From: Streptomyces sp. 6-11-2
Lineage (GTDB): Bacteria; Actinomycetota; Actinomycetes; Streptomycetales; Streptomycetaceae
Reading direction: 5' to 3'
DNA: 64,000 bases
NCBI RefSeq assembly: GCF_006540305.1
Contig: NZ_BJOR01000002.1
Location: 620,001-684,000, forward strand
Part shown: one piece after another, positions 16,369 to 24,468 of the stretch
Layout: each line of letters starts with the position of its first letter
How positions within the stretch are numbered: position 1 is the first letter of the stretch
The notes under the pieces: generated by a model
What the model saw: only the letters and a program-made list of their open reading frames with translations
The model's database searches: none
What the model was told of the DNA's origin: nothing
Made by a program: the position numbers and the translations under genes

Positions 16369-16587
16369 GACCTGTCCTTCAATAGCGTCCGGCGAGCGAC
16401 GGATGGTGGACCTGCTGCGCTGCCGACCACGCTTTACCCGCCGTGATCATTAGCGGCTGGTCGCACAGATCTGTCACAGCAACCGCTCCCGCGAAGGTGA
16501 ACAGCCCTGGCTCGATGTCGCACTGCGTGACGATTGGCCGGGTCTGTGCGGCTACGGCACCGAGGCTGTACGAGCCGACAGCTCCCG

Positions 16588-16690
16588 TCAGGCGTTCAGG
16601 GCGCCGCTGAGGGTGGAGTAGCAGCCGATCACGGTGTCCAGGCCGACGAGTCGGAAGGTGCGCCCAGCGCCACAGCCCACCACGACCATC
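16588..16690 (-). pseudogene. Possible STAS (anti-anti-sigma) C-terminal scrap
   Basis: One minus frame reads RTFRLVGLDTVIGCYSTLSG then ALNA, resembling the last helix and strand of STAS anti-sigma-factor antagonists (FRLTGLDRVFxxYPSLxEAL). Upstream the frame has no further similarity. The rest of 16369-16913 holds no recognisable gene. Confidence 0.3.
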
Positions 16691-16913
16691 GGCTGCGGCA
16701 GCCCGCTCCCGCAGCACCACGCGGCCCAAACCCGCACCCGGCACGGATCCGCCCGCCGAACGAAATGAGAGAGCCCTCGACCGGGCCCTGATGGCCCCAC
16801 TCCCCGCCGAGGACGGAGCAGGTAGGCGGGACGCTGTCACGGCGCCAGCTGTCTTCGATCACCACTGATAATGCTGCGGTGAGAGACGGCACAGACCCGA
16901 AGGAGCGCCGCGA

Positions 16914-17175
16914 GTGAGGGCTGACGACACACCGAAGACGGAGCCGCGGACGCTACTTGGCCGCGCCTGTCTGGTGCTGGTGATGCTGTTCATGGGGGTG
17001 TTGTTCAGCGCCATGGGGGTGGGCGGAACAGTGCATTCCGCCGATGGACTGAAGTACTCCACGCGCACTTCCGGCACCCCGGGACTACAGCAGCTCAGCG
17101 TGTTGCTGGACTGTCGTCGGCCGTCAGCTGGCTGGCGGTGTTCTCGATCGAGATCCTGGAGCGCCACTTCCCGCC
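16914..17175 (+). pseudogene. Small membrane protein cut by IS6
   Basis: An open frame starts MRADDTPKTEPRTLLGRACL and continues into one helix (LVLVMLFMGVLFSAMGVGG) plus an extracytoplasmic stretch (TVHSADGLKYSTRTSGTPG). The frame then degrades and is interrupted at 17180 by the IS6 left end. It looks like the 5' part of a secreted or membrane hypothetical protein whose 3' end was lost. Confidence 0.4.
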
Positions 17176-17532
17176 GAAGGGCACTGTCACATTGGCGAAT
17201 GGCGTGGGAGGATCTTCGAGTTGATCACGGTGGGGGGATCCCCCGTGGGGAGCGCGTCGCCGTCGTACAGGGGGCACCGGTACCCGGTCGAGGTCATCTC
17301 CCACTGCGTGTGGCTGTACTTCCGCTTCCCGCTCAGCTTCCGCGAGGTCGAGGAGTTGATGCTCCAGCGCGGCGTCATCGTCTCCTACGAGACCATCCGC
17401 CGCTGGTCCGCCAAGTTCGGCCAGGCCTACGCGAACGGACTGCATCGCAGCCGGCCCCGGCCCGGGGACATGAAGTTCCCCCATGATCGTGGACAGCGGA
17501 TGGTTACGCTGCGGGGGCAAGGTCTTGTGCTG

Positions 17533-18408
17533 TCAGGGCCCTGGTTTCGACCGGGGTGACGTATCCGTAGACCGGGTGCTTGCGCAGGCGGGTGCGGTTG
17601 TACTCGACCCGATGAAGCGAAAGACGTCGGCGCGAGCCGCCTCGTGGGATTCCCAGATCGTGGTGCCGATCTCCGCTTTCAACAGTCCGAAAAAGCTCTC
17701 AGCTGCGGCGTTATCGTAACATGAGCCTGTTCTGCCCATGCTCTGCCGAAGGCCCAACTCCCCTATGAGGGCGCGGTATTCGCGTGAGGAGTATTCCGAG
17801 CCGCGATCCGAGTGCGCGATGCAGCCGTCCTTCAGCCCGCCTCGGCCGACGGCCATCCTCAGCGCGTCGACGACGAGTCCGGCCCGATGGTGGTCGGCCA
17901 TCGCATAGCCGACGACCTCGCGGGTGGCCAGGTCGATCACCGTGGCGAGATACCACCAGCCGGCCAGCGTGGGCAGGTAGGTGATGTCGGAGACCAGTTT
18001 CGTGCCGGGCTCGGTGGCGGTGAAGTTGCGTCCGACGAGGTCTGGTGACGGGGCCGCCTTCCGGTCCGGCCGGGTCAGGCTGCGGCGCCGGCGGCGGGTG
18101 ATCCCGCGGATGTCGTGCTCACGCATTATCCGCTCGACCCGCTTGTGGTTGACCTGGTGCCCGTTCCTGCGCAGCGCGGCTGTGATCCTCGGGGCGCCGT
18201 AGGCCCGCCGCGACACGTCGTGGATGTGCCGGATCTCGTCGACCAGCTCGTCCTCCTGGCGGGCTCGTTCCTCGGCTGCCGGGCGGGCGGCGAGGTAGGC
18301 GTAATAGCCCGAGCGAGATACGCCCAGCACTCTGCACATCAGGGCGACACTGTGACCACCGGGGTTCTTCTCGGTGGCCTTCTCCGCGTCGATGAACGCG
18401 TAGCGCAC
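17533..18408 (-). CDS. IS3-family transposase orfB (frameshifted C-terminus)
   Basis: DDE integrase part of the nested IS3. The N-terminal HTH_21-like region (RHIHDVSRRAYGAPRITAAL) precedes the catalytic core, with Asp in KLVSDITYLP, Asp in IAHSDRGSEYSS and Glu in YDNAAAESFFGLLKAE. Near 17615 the frame shifts by one base: the reading frame used ends GSSTTAPACASTR, whereas the adjacent frame continues VEYNRTRLRKHPVYGYVTPV and ends at 17504, as normal orfB proteins do. A single deleted base, real or a sequencing error, would explain this. Expression as an OrfAB fusion by -1 frameshifting from orfA is expected. Confidence 0.88.
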   Translation of the reverse strand: MRYAFIDAEKATEKNPGGHSVALMCRVLGVSRSGYYAYLAARPAAEERARQEDELVDEIRHIHDVSRRAYGAPRITAALRRNGHQVNHKRVERIMREHDIRGITRRRRRSLTRPDRKAAPSPDLVGRNFTATEPGTKLVSDITYLPTLAGWWYLATVIDLATREVVGYAMADHHRAGLVVDALRMAVGRGGLKDGCIAHSDRGSEYSSREYRALIGELGLRQSMGRTGSCYDNAAAESFFGLLKAEIGTTIWESHEAARADVFRFIGSSTTAPACASTRSTDTSPRSKPGP

Positions 18409-18410
18409 GG

Positions 18411-18716
18411 CTACTTCGTCGACTCCCTCGCGAAGAAGGCCGCGGCTTTTTTCAGGACCTCAATCGTCTGCTGCTGTTCCCGGTTCTCCCGCCGCAGACG
18501 ACGCAGTTCTTCCTTCTCATCGCTGGTCAGAGCACCCGCGGCCCCCTGGCCCCGATCTGCCCTGTCCTGGTTCACCCAGTTCCGCAGGCCCTCCGGGCTC
18601 ACCCCGATCTCACGGGCGACCTCGGTGACCGTCTTCCCCGACGAATGGACCAGCGCGACCGCGTCCCGCTTGAACTCGGCCGTGTACCGCTTGCTCGTGT
18701 TGCTCTTCTTGCTCAC
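18411..18716 (-). CDS. IS3-family transposase orfA
   Basis: A 101-residue helix-turn-helix protein (RYTAEFKRDAVALVHSSGKT, VTEVAREIGVSPEGLRNWVN) with a C-terminal leucine-zipper-like coiled coil (EKEELRRLRRENREQQQTIE, then VLKKAAAFFARESTK). It binds the IS ends and dimerises with OrfAB. OrfB lies in the -1 frame just downstream. A run of six A residues in the mRNA (minus strand, 18447-18452), at the VLKKA codons, is a plausible slippage region. Confidence 0.9.
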   Translation of the reverse strand: MSKKSNTSKRYTAEFKRDAVALVHSSGKTVTEVAREIGVSPEGLRNWVNQDRADRGQGAAGALTSDEKEELRRLRRENREQQQTIEVLKKAAAFFARESTK

Positions 18717-19362
18717 TACCTGGAACTGCTTCCTCCGGGACCGACCGTCCCAGTATCAGGCTGTCCAGCCCCAGGGGGGAACTTCAACAAGTGGCACTTG
18801 GACGAGGTCTTCGTGAAGATCAACGGGGAGCGGAAGTACCTGTGGCGGGCCGTCGACGCCGACGGCAACGTGCTCGACATCCTCCTGCAGAGCCGCCGGG
18901 ACAAGGCCGCCGCCAGACGCTTCTTCCGCCGCCTGATGCAGAAGACCCGGGCGGTGCCCAGGGTGATCGTCACCGACAAGCTCCGTTCCTACGGCGCCGC
19001 CCACCACGAGGTCATGCCCTCGGTCGAGCACCGCTCACACAAGGGCCTCAACAACCGGGCCGAGAACAGCCACCAGCCCACCCGCCAGCGCGAACGCGCG
19101 ATGAAGGGCTTCCGCTCCGTCGGTGCAGCCCAGCGGTTCCTGTCCGCGTTCAGCGGCATCTCACCCCACTTCCGGCCCCGCCGCCACCTGATGACAGCCC
19201 CCGACCACCGAGCCGAGATGACTGTCCGTTTCGCCATCTGGGACCAGATCACCGGCGCTGCCGACCGGTCCACCACGGCCTGACCCAGGCCCGAAGCGCA
19301 AGCCCGCCACGCCCCGACGGCGCCATCAGACACTCACACACCCAACAACGTGACAGCGCCGT

Positions 19363-19670
19363 GATGGACACCGGCTACGACGTTACCCGCCTCGCCTACG
19401 TCCTGGCCGATCTGCCCGTCGAGCTGGTCGGTCGGCTGCGCTCGGACCGGGTCATGCTCCGGGATGCCGGCCCGCGCCGCTCCACCTCCCGCGGCGGGCA
19501 GCCCCGCAAGCACGGCGGGGCGTCCCGGGCCCGGACCAGCTCGGCCACCGGGTTCGAAGAACCTCCGCCCAGCCACCCGTCATGACGTGGGCAGAGTGCT
19601 CGCCACCGGTGAGGCGTTCAGGCGTCCCGCCCACCACAAGGTCGGCACAAGACCGCGTCGAACTGGATAA
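19363..19670 (+). pseudogene. Transposase with internal deletion (N- and C-termini fused)
   Basis: Right after the IS6 end, one frame gives MDTGYDVTRLAYVLADLPVE, then LVGRLRSDRVMLRDAGPRRS and GGQPRKHGG, the N-terminus of a widespread Streptomyces DDE transposase (NF041680-like). From about 19525 another frame gives PGSKNLRPATRHDVGR to the end of the same protein type. The 300-plus central residues with the catalytic site are missing, so this is an internally deleted, non-autonomous relic. Confidence 0.55.
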
Positions 19671-19690
19671 ACGACAAGCTCAGGAAAACG

Positions 19691-19735
19691 GGGTCGGGTA
19701 GCCCGAGGGGATCTCACCCTCGGGCTACCCGACCC
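19691..19735. terminator. 19-bp perfect hairpin
   Basis: GGGTCGGGTAGCCCGAGGG pairs perfectly with CCCTCGGGCTACCCGACCC across a 7-nt loop. Long G/C stems without a U-run act as terminators in Streptomyces, but it could equally be a transposon-end structure. It lies about 20 bp after the deleted transposase. Confidence 0.55.
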
Positions 19736-19966
19736 ATCAATCAGGGGGCGGCCCCACCTGGCCTTCACAACCAACTATCAACACCCCAGGCCAGCGACCA
19801 CCCAGTTCACCAACCAGCACCCCCTGAGGCGTCAACAGCCCCCGCCACCGGAGTGCGTGAAGAGTTGGTGACGGCGCGGTGGACACCTGTCCGCCTGTAA
19901 TACCCAGCGATGACTGCCCGTTGACGTCCCACCTGCGCGTCGCTACGTTCAGCCGAGCCCTTCAGA

Positions 19967-19974
19967 AAGCGCTT
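19967..19974. promoter_or_regulatory. LacI-type operator-like site AAGCGCTT
   Basis: AGAAAGCGCTTACC has the perfectly symmetric core AAGCGCTT that LacI/GalR-family regulators of Streptomyces sugar genes commonly bind. It lies 24 bp before the ATG of the fused ORF at 19998, whose first 23 residues look like a signal peptide. The original target was probably a sugar-binding protein gene now deleted. Confidence 0.4.
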
Positions 19975-19997
19975 ACCAACAACCCTAGGGTGGCAGG

Positions 19998-20366
19998 ATG
20001 GTAGTTCGCAGAACGAAGTTCAGGTGGATCCTACTGACCACCGTGGCTCTCCTCGCGGGTGCTGCTGATGGACGAGCCTTTCGGGGCGCTGGACGCTCTG
20101 ACACGGGAGCAGATGAACGTCGAGCTGCGCAACATTTGGCAGGCCACAGGCACCACCGTGCTGCTGGTGACGCACTCCATTCCGGAGTCGGTGTACCTGT
20201 CCGACCGCGTTGTGGTGATGCCCCCCGGCCGGGCCGGGTTGAGGAGATCATTCCGGTTGATCTCCCCCTGGGCCGGGACTACGCCTCCACCTTGGCCAGC
20301 CCACAGTTCGCGGCGGCCACCACCCGGATCCGCGAGCTACTCGGCGCCTCGCACGCCGCCGAGTAG
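19998..20366 (+). pseudogene. Signal peptide fused to ABC ATPase C-terminus
   Basis: The ATG at 19998 opens a secretion-signal-like [20 protein letters not shown]. At about 20055 the sequence switches to the Walker B end of a nitrate/sulfonate-type ABC ATPase in another frame ([57 protein letters not shown]). Near 20225 it shifts again into [20 protein letters not shown] and ends at 20366. Walker A and the signature motif are gone. It is a deletion fusion of two unrelated genes plus one frameshift. Confidence 0.75.
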
Positions 20367-20621
20367 TCCGCGAGCCCGGAGAAACACCCTGGCCGCCGAG
20401 CCGACAGGGCTGAGGCCCCGGCCACGTCTCTCGACGGGGCGCACCCGCCGCCCCAGTGGCTCTCTCGGCAACCACGGGCCCGCCACACGCCACACCGTGG
20501 GCGGCCGGTCGACGCGGCAGGCCGTGAGCCAAACCGATGTCGCACCGCGCGCCGGCAGGCGTGATGCCTGCCGGGGCGCGCCCGCTTTGTCACTGTGAAC
20601 GCACGTTTCCAGGGAGCATAC

Positions 20622-21956
20622 GTGAACCGACGTCAGGCCCTCAAAGCCGCCATGGGAGCGGCGCTGGCCGCACCGATCGCCCTCAACTCGCCGGACCAGG
20701 CCTACGCTGCCGCCCCGGCTGCTCCCGCCGAGCAGCCGAGCCGCACCAGCCGGCGGTACAACTCCAGCACCTACCCGGTCAGCATGAGCCTGTACTGCTT
20801 CAACCAGAACATCAACTCCTGGATCAAGGGCCGCAGTGGAAAGTCCGCACCCCCGATCACCACGGCCGACGCCATCACCTGGGCGAAGAACGCCGGCTGC
20901 GACCAGGTGGACATCACCGCGTACTTCATCCCGGGCTACGACACGCACACCATGCCCACCCGGCCCATCAGTGAGATCGTCTCGTTCGCGGCGGGGCTGC
21001 GCGACCACTGCGACAACCTCGGCATCGGAGTCAGCGGCACCGGTGTGTTCAACGACTTCGCCGACCCCGACGCCTCCCGGCGGGAGCTCGACGTCCAGCG
21101 CACGAAGTTCTGGACGGACATCGCCGCGGTACTCGGCGCTCCCGGGATCCGCGTCTTCTCCGGCGTGGTGCCGGAGGACATCGGCACGGCGGGAGGCTGG
21201 GAGGGGGTCACCCAGTCGCGGATCGTCCCGGCTCTGCGGGAGGTCACCGCCTATGCCGCCGGCAAGGGCGTTGAAGTGACCCTCCAGAACCACGGGGACA
21301 TGACGGCGACGGCCGACCAGACACTGCAGATACTGGACTGGGTGGGCGACACGAATCTGTCCATCATGGACGACACCGGTTACTTCCGCCCCTTCGAAGC
21401 ACCGACCGGCGCGGACTACGACTGGTACCGGGACATCATGAAGGCGGTACCGCGCTCGACGAGCATCCAGCTGAAGCGCAAGCCCGCCGGCGCAGACAGC
21501 GACGAGCCGATGATGGAGTACCAGCGCCTGTTCACCGGTCTGCGGCTGTCGGACTACCGCGGTTACATGCCGTGTGAACTCCTGTGGGACAAGGACGCAC
21601 CGGACAACCCGAAGAACCAGCCCACCCCGCCCTTCGAGCAGATCGCCTCGTTCCTGGCCGAAGTGAAGGCCGGGCTGGCCATCTCGCAGGCGAACCCCTT
21701 CGACGCACTCGAGACGGCGATCACTCGGGCGGGCCACTCGGGCGGATTCACCAACGATTCCTGGCACAACCTCGCCGACATGGCCGGACAGGCCGGCCGG
21801 GAGTTCAACCAGAACCAGCCGTCCGCCATGAAGGCCCACCTGGCGAACCTCAAGCGCGGTCTGGCGTCAGACCACGGCATCAAACCCGATACGGCCCAGC
21901 AGCTGCGGACTCAGCTCAACGCTGTGCTGCTGCCCGTGGCCGACGTCTTCGGCTGA
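20622..21956 (+). CDS. Secreted sugar isomerase/epimerase-like TIM-barrel protein
   Basis: A 444-residue protein whose core resembles the xylose isomerase-like (AP endonuclease 2) TIM barrel of sugar phosphate isomerases/epimerases. Visible strands include ITWAKNAGCDQVDITAYFIP, HCDNLGIGVSGTGVFNDFAD, VEVTLQNHGDMTATADQTLQ and LSIMDDTGYFRPFEA, whose acidic and His residues resemble the metal site. A twin-arginine-like signal (NRRQALKAAMGAALAAPIAL to AYAAA) predicts export. The start is the GTG at 20622, with GGGAG just upstream. Likely extracytoplasmic carbohydrate handling, activity unknown. Confidence 0.8.
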   Translation: MNRRQALKAAMGAALAAPIALNSPDQAYAAAPAAPAEQPSRTSRRYNSSTYPVSMSLYCFNQNINSWIKGRSGKSAPPITTADAITWAKNAGCDQVDITAYFIPGYDTHTMPTRPISEIVSFAAGLRDHCDNLGIGVSGTGVFNDFADPDASRRELDVQRTKFWTDIAAVLGAPGIRVFSGVVPEDIGTAGGWEGVTQSRIVPALREVTAYAAGKGVEVTLQNHGDMTATADQTLQILDWVGDTNLSIMDDTGYFRPFEAPTGADYDWYRDIMKAVPRSTSIQLKRKPAGADSDEPMMEYQRLFTGLRLSDYRGYMPCELLWDKDAPDNPKNQPTPPFEQIASFLAEVKAGLAISQANPFDALETAITRAGHSGGFTNDSWHNLADMAGQAGREFNQNQPSAMKAHLANLKRGLASDHGIKPDTAQQLRTQLNAVLLPVADVFG

Positions 21957-22117
21957 CGGATCCGGCCACCGCAGCCGCGGTACCGTGCTGCTCTCGGAGC
22001 CGCTCAGCGACCGGCTCCGGCTTCGTGCGCTGAGCAGCCGCCCCAACCGAGCCGCCCTCGGCGATCGATCTTCGGCGAGGGCGGTTCAGGCACCAAACCT
22101 GGTCAGCGGGCGGCCGC

Positions 22118-22292
22118 GTGCCGCTGGAGCTGGGCGGCCACCCGACCGACCCAGCCAATCTCTGGCCCGAGCCCTACTACGGCTCGCCCACCACGCACAC
22201 CAAGGACGAGGTGGAGACGAAGCTGAAGAACGCCGTCTTCGCCGGCAAGATCACGCTCGCATCGGCGCGCAACGCAATCAGGACCAACTGGC
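22118..22292 (+). pseudogene. C-terminal fragment, HNH-like secreted protein
   Basis: The frame reads PLELGGHPTDPANLWPEPYY, then HTKDEVETKLKNAVFAGKIT and LASARNAIRTNW. This matches a small actinobacterial family with an HLIPLELGGxPxxPxNLWPEP motif, similar to HNH/His-Me nuclease cores. The part containing the leading His is missing, and the end is cut by a Mu-type transposase fragment on the other strand. Confidence 0.45.
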
Positions 22293-22530
22293 TTGCGCGG
22301 CGGGCGACGGTGCGTCGGATGTGTTGCCAGGTGAAGTCGGTGAACGGGGCGTTGACCAGGGTGTGGTGGATCCACGGCACCGCCTCCCAGCCATATCCGC
22401 GCGGCTGGTCGGGCTTCGGCAGGCGTACCCAGACCTGGCAGGGAGCGTGGGGGTTGTAGTGGATCTCCCACAGGCCGTCCGCCGTCGGCGAGCGCTCGCC
22501 GCGGTAGGCGTCGCTACTGGTCCACTTTTC
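22291..22530 (-). pseudogene. Mu/TnsB-type transposase C-terminal fragment
   Basis: The minus frame gives YRGERSPTADGLWEIHYNPH, then APCQVWVRLPKPDQPRGYGW and EAVPWIHHTLVNAPFTDFTW. This is the beta-barrel Mu transposase C-terminal domain (VEIRYDPxDLxxVWV, then VPW). The catalytic core is missing. Its limits coincide within a few bases with the fragments on either side, indicating successive insertions and deletions. Confidence 0.5.
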
Positions 22531-22559
22531 AGCCGTCGCCGACACTTGTTGTACAAGGT

Positions 22560-23235
22560 GACCCGCAGCTTGCTTTCCCTGCCAGCGTTGCTGTTCCGCG
22601 GGACTGGCAGGAACCGCCTGGCCGTCTGGTTGAAGAACCGCAAGGTCCGCAACTACAGGATCGTCGCGGCCACCGCTGCCGAAGCTGCCGAGGCCCAGCA
22701 CACCGCCGTTCCCGGAGAGAAGCTGGCCGCAGCCGTCGTGGCCAGGCTGGCGAGGGAGGTAATGGCCCTCGATGAGGAGATCGCCGAGACCGACGCCCTG
22801 ATCGAGGGCCGGTTTCGCGACCACCCGCACGCCGAGGTCATCCTGAGCATGCCCGGCATCGGCCCCGTCCTAGCCGCCGAGTTCATAGCCCATACCGGCG
22901 GCGACATGAGCGTCTTCGGCACCGCCGATCGCCTCGCCGGTGTCGCCGGCCTGGCGCCCGTTCCGAAGGACTCAGGCCGGATCAGCGGCAATATGCGCCA
23001 ACTTCGTCGCTACTGCCGCCGCCTGATGCGGGTCTTCTACATGTCCGCCCAGGTCGCGGCCCGATGCTGCCCAGTCTCAAAGGCGTTCTACGAACGCAAG
23101 AGGGCCGAGAAGAAGACTCATAAGCAGGCCGTCATCGCCCTCGCGCGCCGCCGCCTGAACGTCCTATGGGCACTCCTACGCGACGGTCGTCCCTTCGAGG
23201 GCAGCCCGCCACCTCGTGCTGCCAGCCTTGGCTGA
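22560..23235 (+). pseudogene. IS110-family transposase, C-terminal two-thirds
   Basis: From about 22560 the frame encodes VWLKNRKVRNYRIVAATAAE, a helical linker, then the transposase_20 domain (VILSMPGIGPVLAAEFIAHT, GDMSVFGTADRLAGVAGLAP, SGRISGNMRQLRRYCRRLMR) with the serine region intact. It ends at 23235. The N-terminal DEDD RuvC-like nuclease domain is missing, so it is inactive. Its left edge joins the Mu-type fragment. Confidence 0.8.
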
Positions 23236-23290
23236 GGTGGCTACAGTCAGTCACGAGCCAGGCGTTGACAACCACATTGGGAATCAGTAG

Positions 23291-24310
23291 CTAGCCCAAG
23301 CGCGCGGTGGATTCGCGCTCGTGCAGCGTCGCAGAGACGATCCTTGGCGGCACCGGTCCCAGGTCGTCGGCCAGACGCTCGAGCAGGAGCTCCACGGCGA
23401 GTCGGCCGGTGGCCTCGGGGGCGAGTTCGAGGGCGGTGATGCCGGGAGCCGCGAACCGGGTGTGCTCGCTGTCCGAGCCTGCGGCGATGAGCAGACGACG
23501 GGGGATGTCCCAGCCGAGGTTGATCGCCGTGCGTGCGATGCTGGCGGCGTGGCGGCCGGTGTTGGCGAAGATGGCGTCCGGGGGAGTCGGGCGGGAGAGC
23601 AGCAACCCGCCGACCTCGGTTCCGCCTGCCTCGCCGCGTTCTTCCGGGACCCGTTCCAGGATCGGCTCCTGGCCGCGTTCCCGGGTCCATGACAGGTAGG
23701 TTTCGATCGTGTCGTGGTTCCAGGCGTTGTCGTCCGTACCCGCGACAAAGGCGATCCGGCGAGCGCCGCGTTCGAAGAGCAGATCGAGCATCCGCCGGGT
23801 CTCGGCGCGGTCATCGGTCCCGGTCCACCAGATGTGTTCGGGCCGGGCGGGGTCACGGCCGGTGGAGACCACGGGCAGGCCCCGGTCGAGCAGTTCGGCC
23901 AGGACAGGGTCGCCGACGAACGGGTCGACGACGATGCCGCCGTCCAGGTTCATGGCGGCCGGTACGGATCTGCGCGTGAGGTCGGGTACGAGCATGAGTC
24001 CGAAGCCGCGGTCGAGTGCCGCGGTCGCGGCGGCTCCCGCCAGCCGGACGAAGTAGTCCACGCCCTGCAGGGTGTAACCGATGGCGTCCAGGGGACGGAT
24101 GGCCAGCGCGACCACCCCGGTGCGGCCGCCGCGTAGGCTCTGGGCGATGGGGTTGGCCCGATACCGCAGCTCGGCGGCCGTGCGCAGGATGCGCTCACGC
24201 GTTGCCGCCGCAGCCGAGCCCTTTCCGTTGAGCACATGCGAGACGGTGGTCGCCGACACGCCGGCAGCCCGCGCTACATCGCGGATCGTCACTCTCTCGG
24301 ACGGACTCAT
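23291..24310 (-). CDS. LacI-family transcriptional regulator
   Basis: A 339-residue repressor. HTH and hinge: VTIRDVARAAGVSATTVSHV then LNGKGSAAAATRERIL and RYRANPIAQSLRGGRT. The sensor domain follows (VDYFVRLAGAAATAALDRGF, RRMLDLLFERGARRIAFVAG, TPPDAIFANTGRHAASIART, ITALELAPEATGRLAVELLL). It is divergent from the oligopeptide-type ABC operon at 24469 and is the obvious candidate to control it. Start ATG 24310; a GTG directly before it is also possible. LacI control of a peptide-type importer suggests the ligand may be sugar-derived. Confidence 0.9.
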   Translation of the reverse strand: MSPSERVTIRDVARAAGVSATTVSHVLNGKGSAAAATRERILRTAAELRYRANPIAQSLRGGRTGVVALAIRPLDAIGYTLQGVDYFVRLAGAAATAALDRGFGLMLVPDLTRRSVPAAMNLDGGIVVDPFVGDPVLAELLDRGLPVVSTGRDPARPEHIWWTGTDDRAETRRMLDLLFERGARRIAFVAGTDDNAWNHDTIETYLSWTRERGQEPILERVPEERGEAGGTEVGGLLLSRPTPPDAIFANTGRHAASIARTAINLGWDIPRRLLIAAGSDSEHTRFAAPGITALELAPEATGRLAVELLLERLADDLGPVPPRIVSATLHERESTARLG

Positions 24311-24329
24311 CACGCTCTAAAACGTACCA

Positions 24330-24353
24330 CCAAAACGATTGACCAAAACGATT
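24330..24353. promoter_or_regulatory. Tandem CCAAAACGATT repeats, operator candidate
   Basis: CCAAAACGATT occurs twice in direct orientation with a 13-bp period (24330-24340 and 24343-24353), about 20 bp upstream of the LacI gene start and 116 bp before the ABC operon. In this GC-rich sequence such an A-rich repeat is conspicuous. It may be the operator or overlap the LacI promoter. Confidence 0.5.
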
Positions 24354-24468
24354 TACTACGCGACTCTCTACCCATCTGAGGTTGCCCATCCCCGGTGGCA
24401 GCGATCTTCGCGCAGACCTGTCAAGACACCGTTGCCGCATGCCCGGGGACAGACCAGAAGGGCTGGAA

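Larger units (their letters stand above)
17471..18786 (-). mobile_element. IS3-family element nested in IS6
   Basis: A 1316-bp element with terminal repeats TGAAGTTCCCCC at both ends (inverted), followed inside by a shared TGGACAG. It is flanked by a 3-bp target duplication, ACA at 17468-17470 and 18787-18789, inside the IS6 transposase codons for GDK. It carries the standard orfA and orfB on the minus strand. The clean duplication shows a simple, relatively recent transposition. Confidence 0.93.
17221..19283 (+). pseudogene. IS6-family transposase split by IS3
   Basis: The 5' part (17221-17470) encodes GHRYPVEVISHCVWLYFRFP, then LSFREVEELMLQRGVIVSYE and the HTH TIRRWSAKFG, up to RPRPGD. The 3' part (from 18790) resumes KWHLDEVFVKINGERKYLWR with catalytic Asp in HLDEVF, Asp in IVTDKLRSYGAA and Glu in NNRAENSHQPTR, ending ITGAADRSTTA at 19283. 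Without the IS3 and one ACA the frame rejoins. The enzyme is therefore recently inactivated rather than decayed. Confidence 0.88.
17180..19360 (+). mobile_element. IS6-family element carrying a nested IS3
   Basis: The left end GGCACTGTCACATTGGCGAA and the right end (reverse complement GGCGCTGTCACGTTG) are imperfect inverted repeats. Without the 1316-bp IS3 and its 3-bp duplication the element would be about 860 bp, typical of IS6. Copies of the same family lie at 59786-60639 and from 63860 to the window end, all in the same orientation. The 8-bp flanks do not match, so neighbouring DNA has been rearranged since insertion. Confidence 0.85.
19671..20058. other. Gene-free stretch with transposon-end-like repeats
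   Basis: No gene recognised until the fused reading frame at 19998. It holds a strong hairpin (19691-19735), a TCAGGGGG...CCCCCTGA inverted pair spanning about 19741-19827, and a LacI-type site at 19967-19974. The repeats may mark the right end of the deleted transposon just upstream. Confidence 0.4.

Noticed and set aside
18446..18452. A textbook A6G programmed frameshift heptamer in the IS3 orfA
   Set aside because: The six-A run is present and orfB is in the -1 frame, but the codon phase is not the canonical A-AAA-AAG, so only a tentative slippage region is noted.
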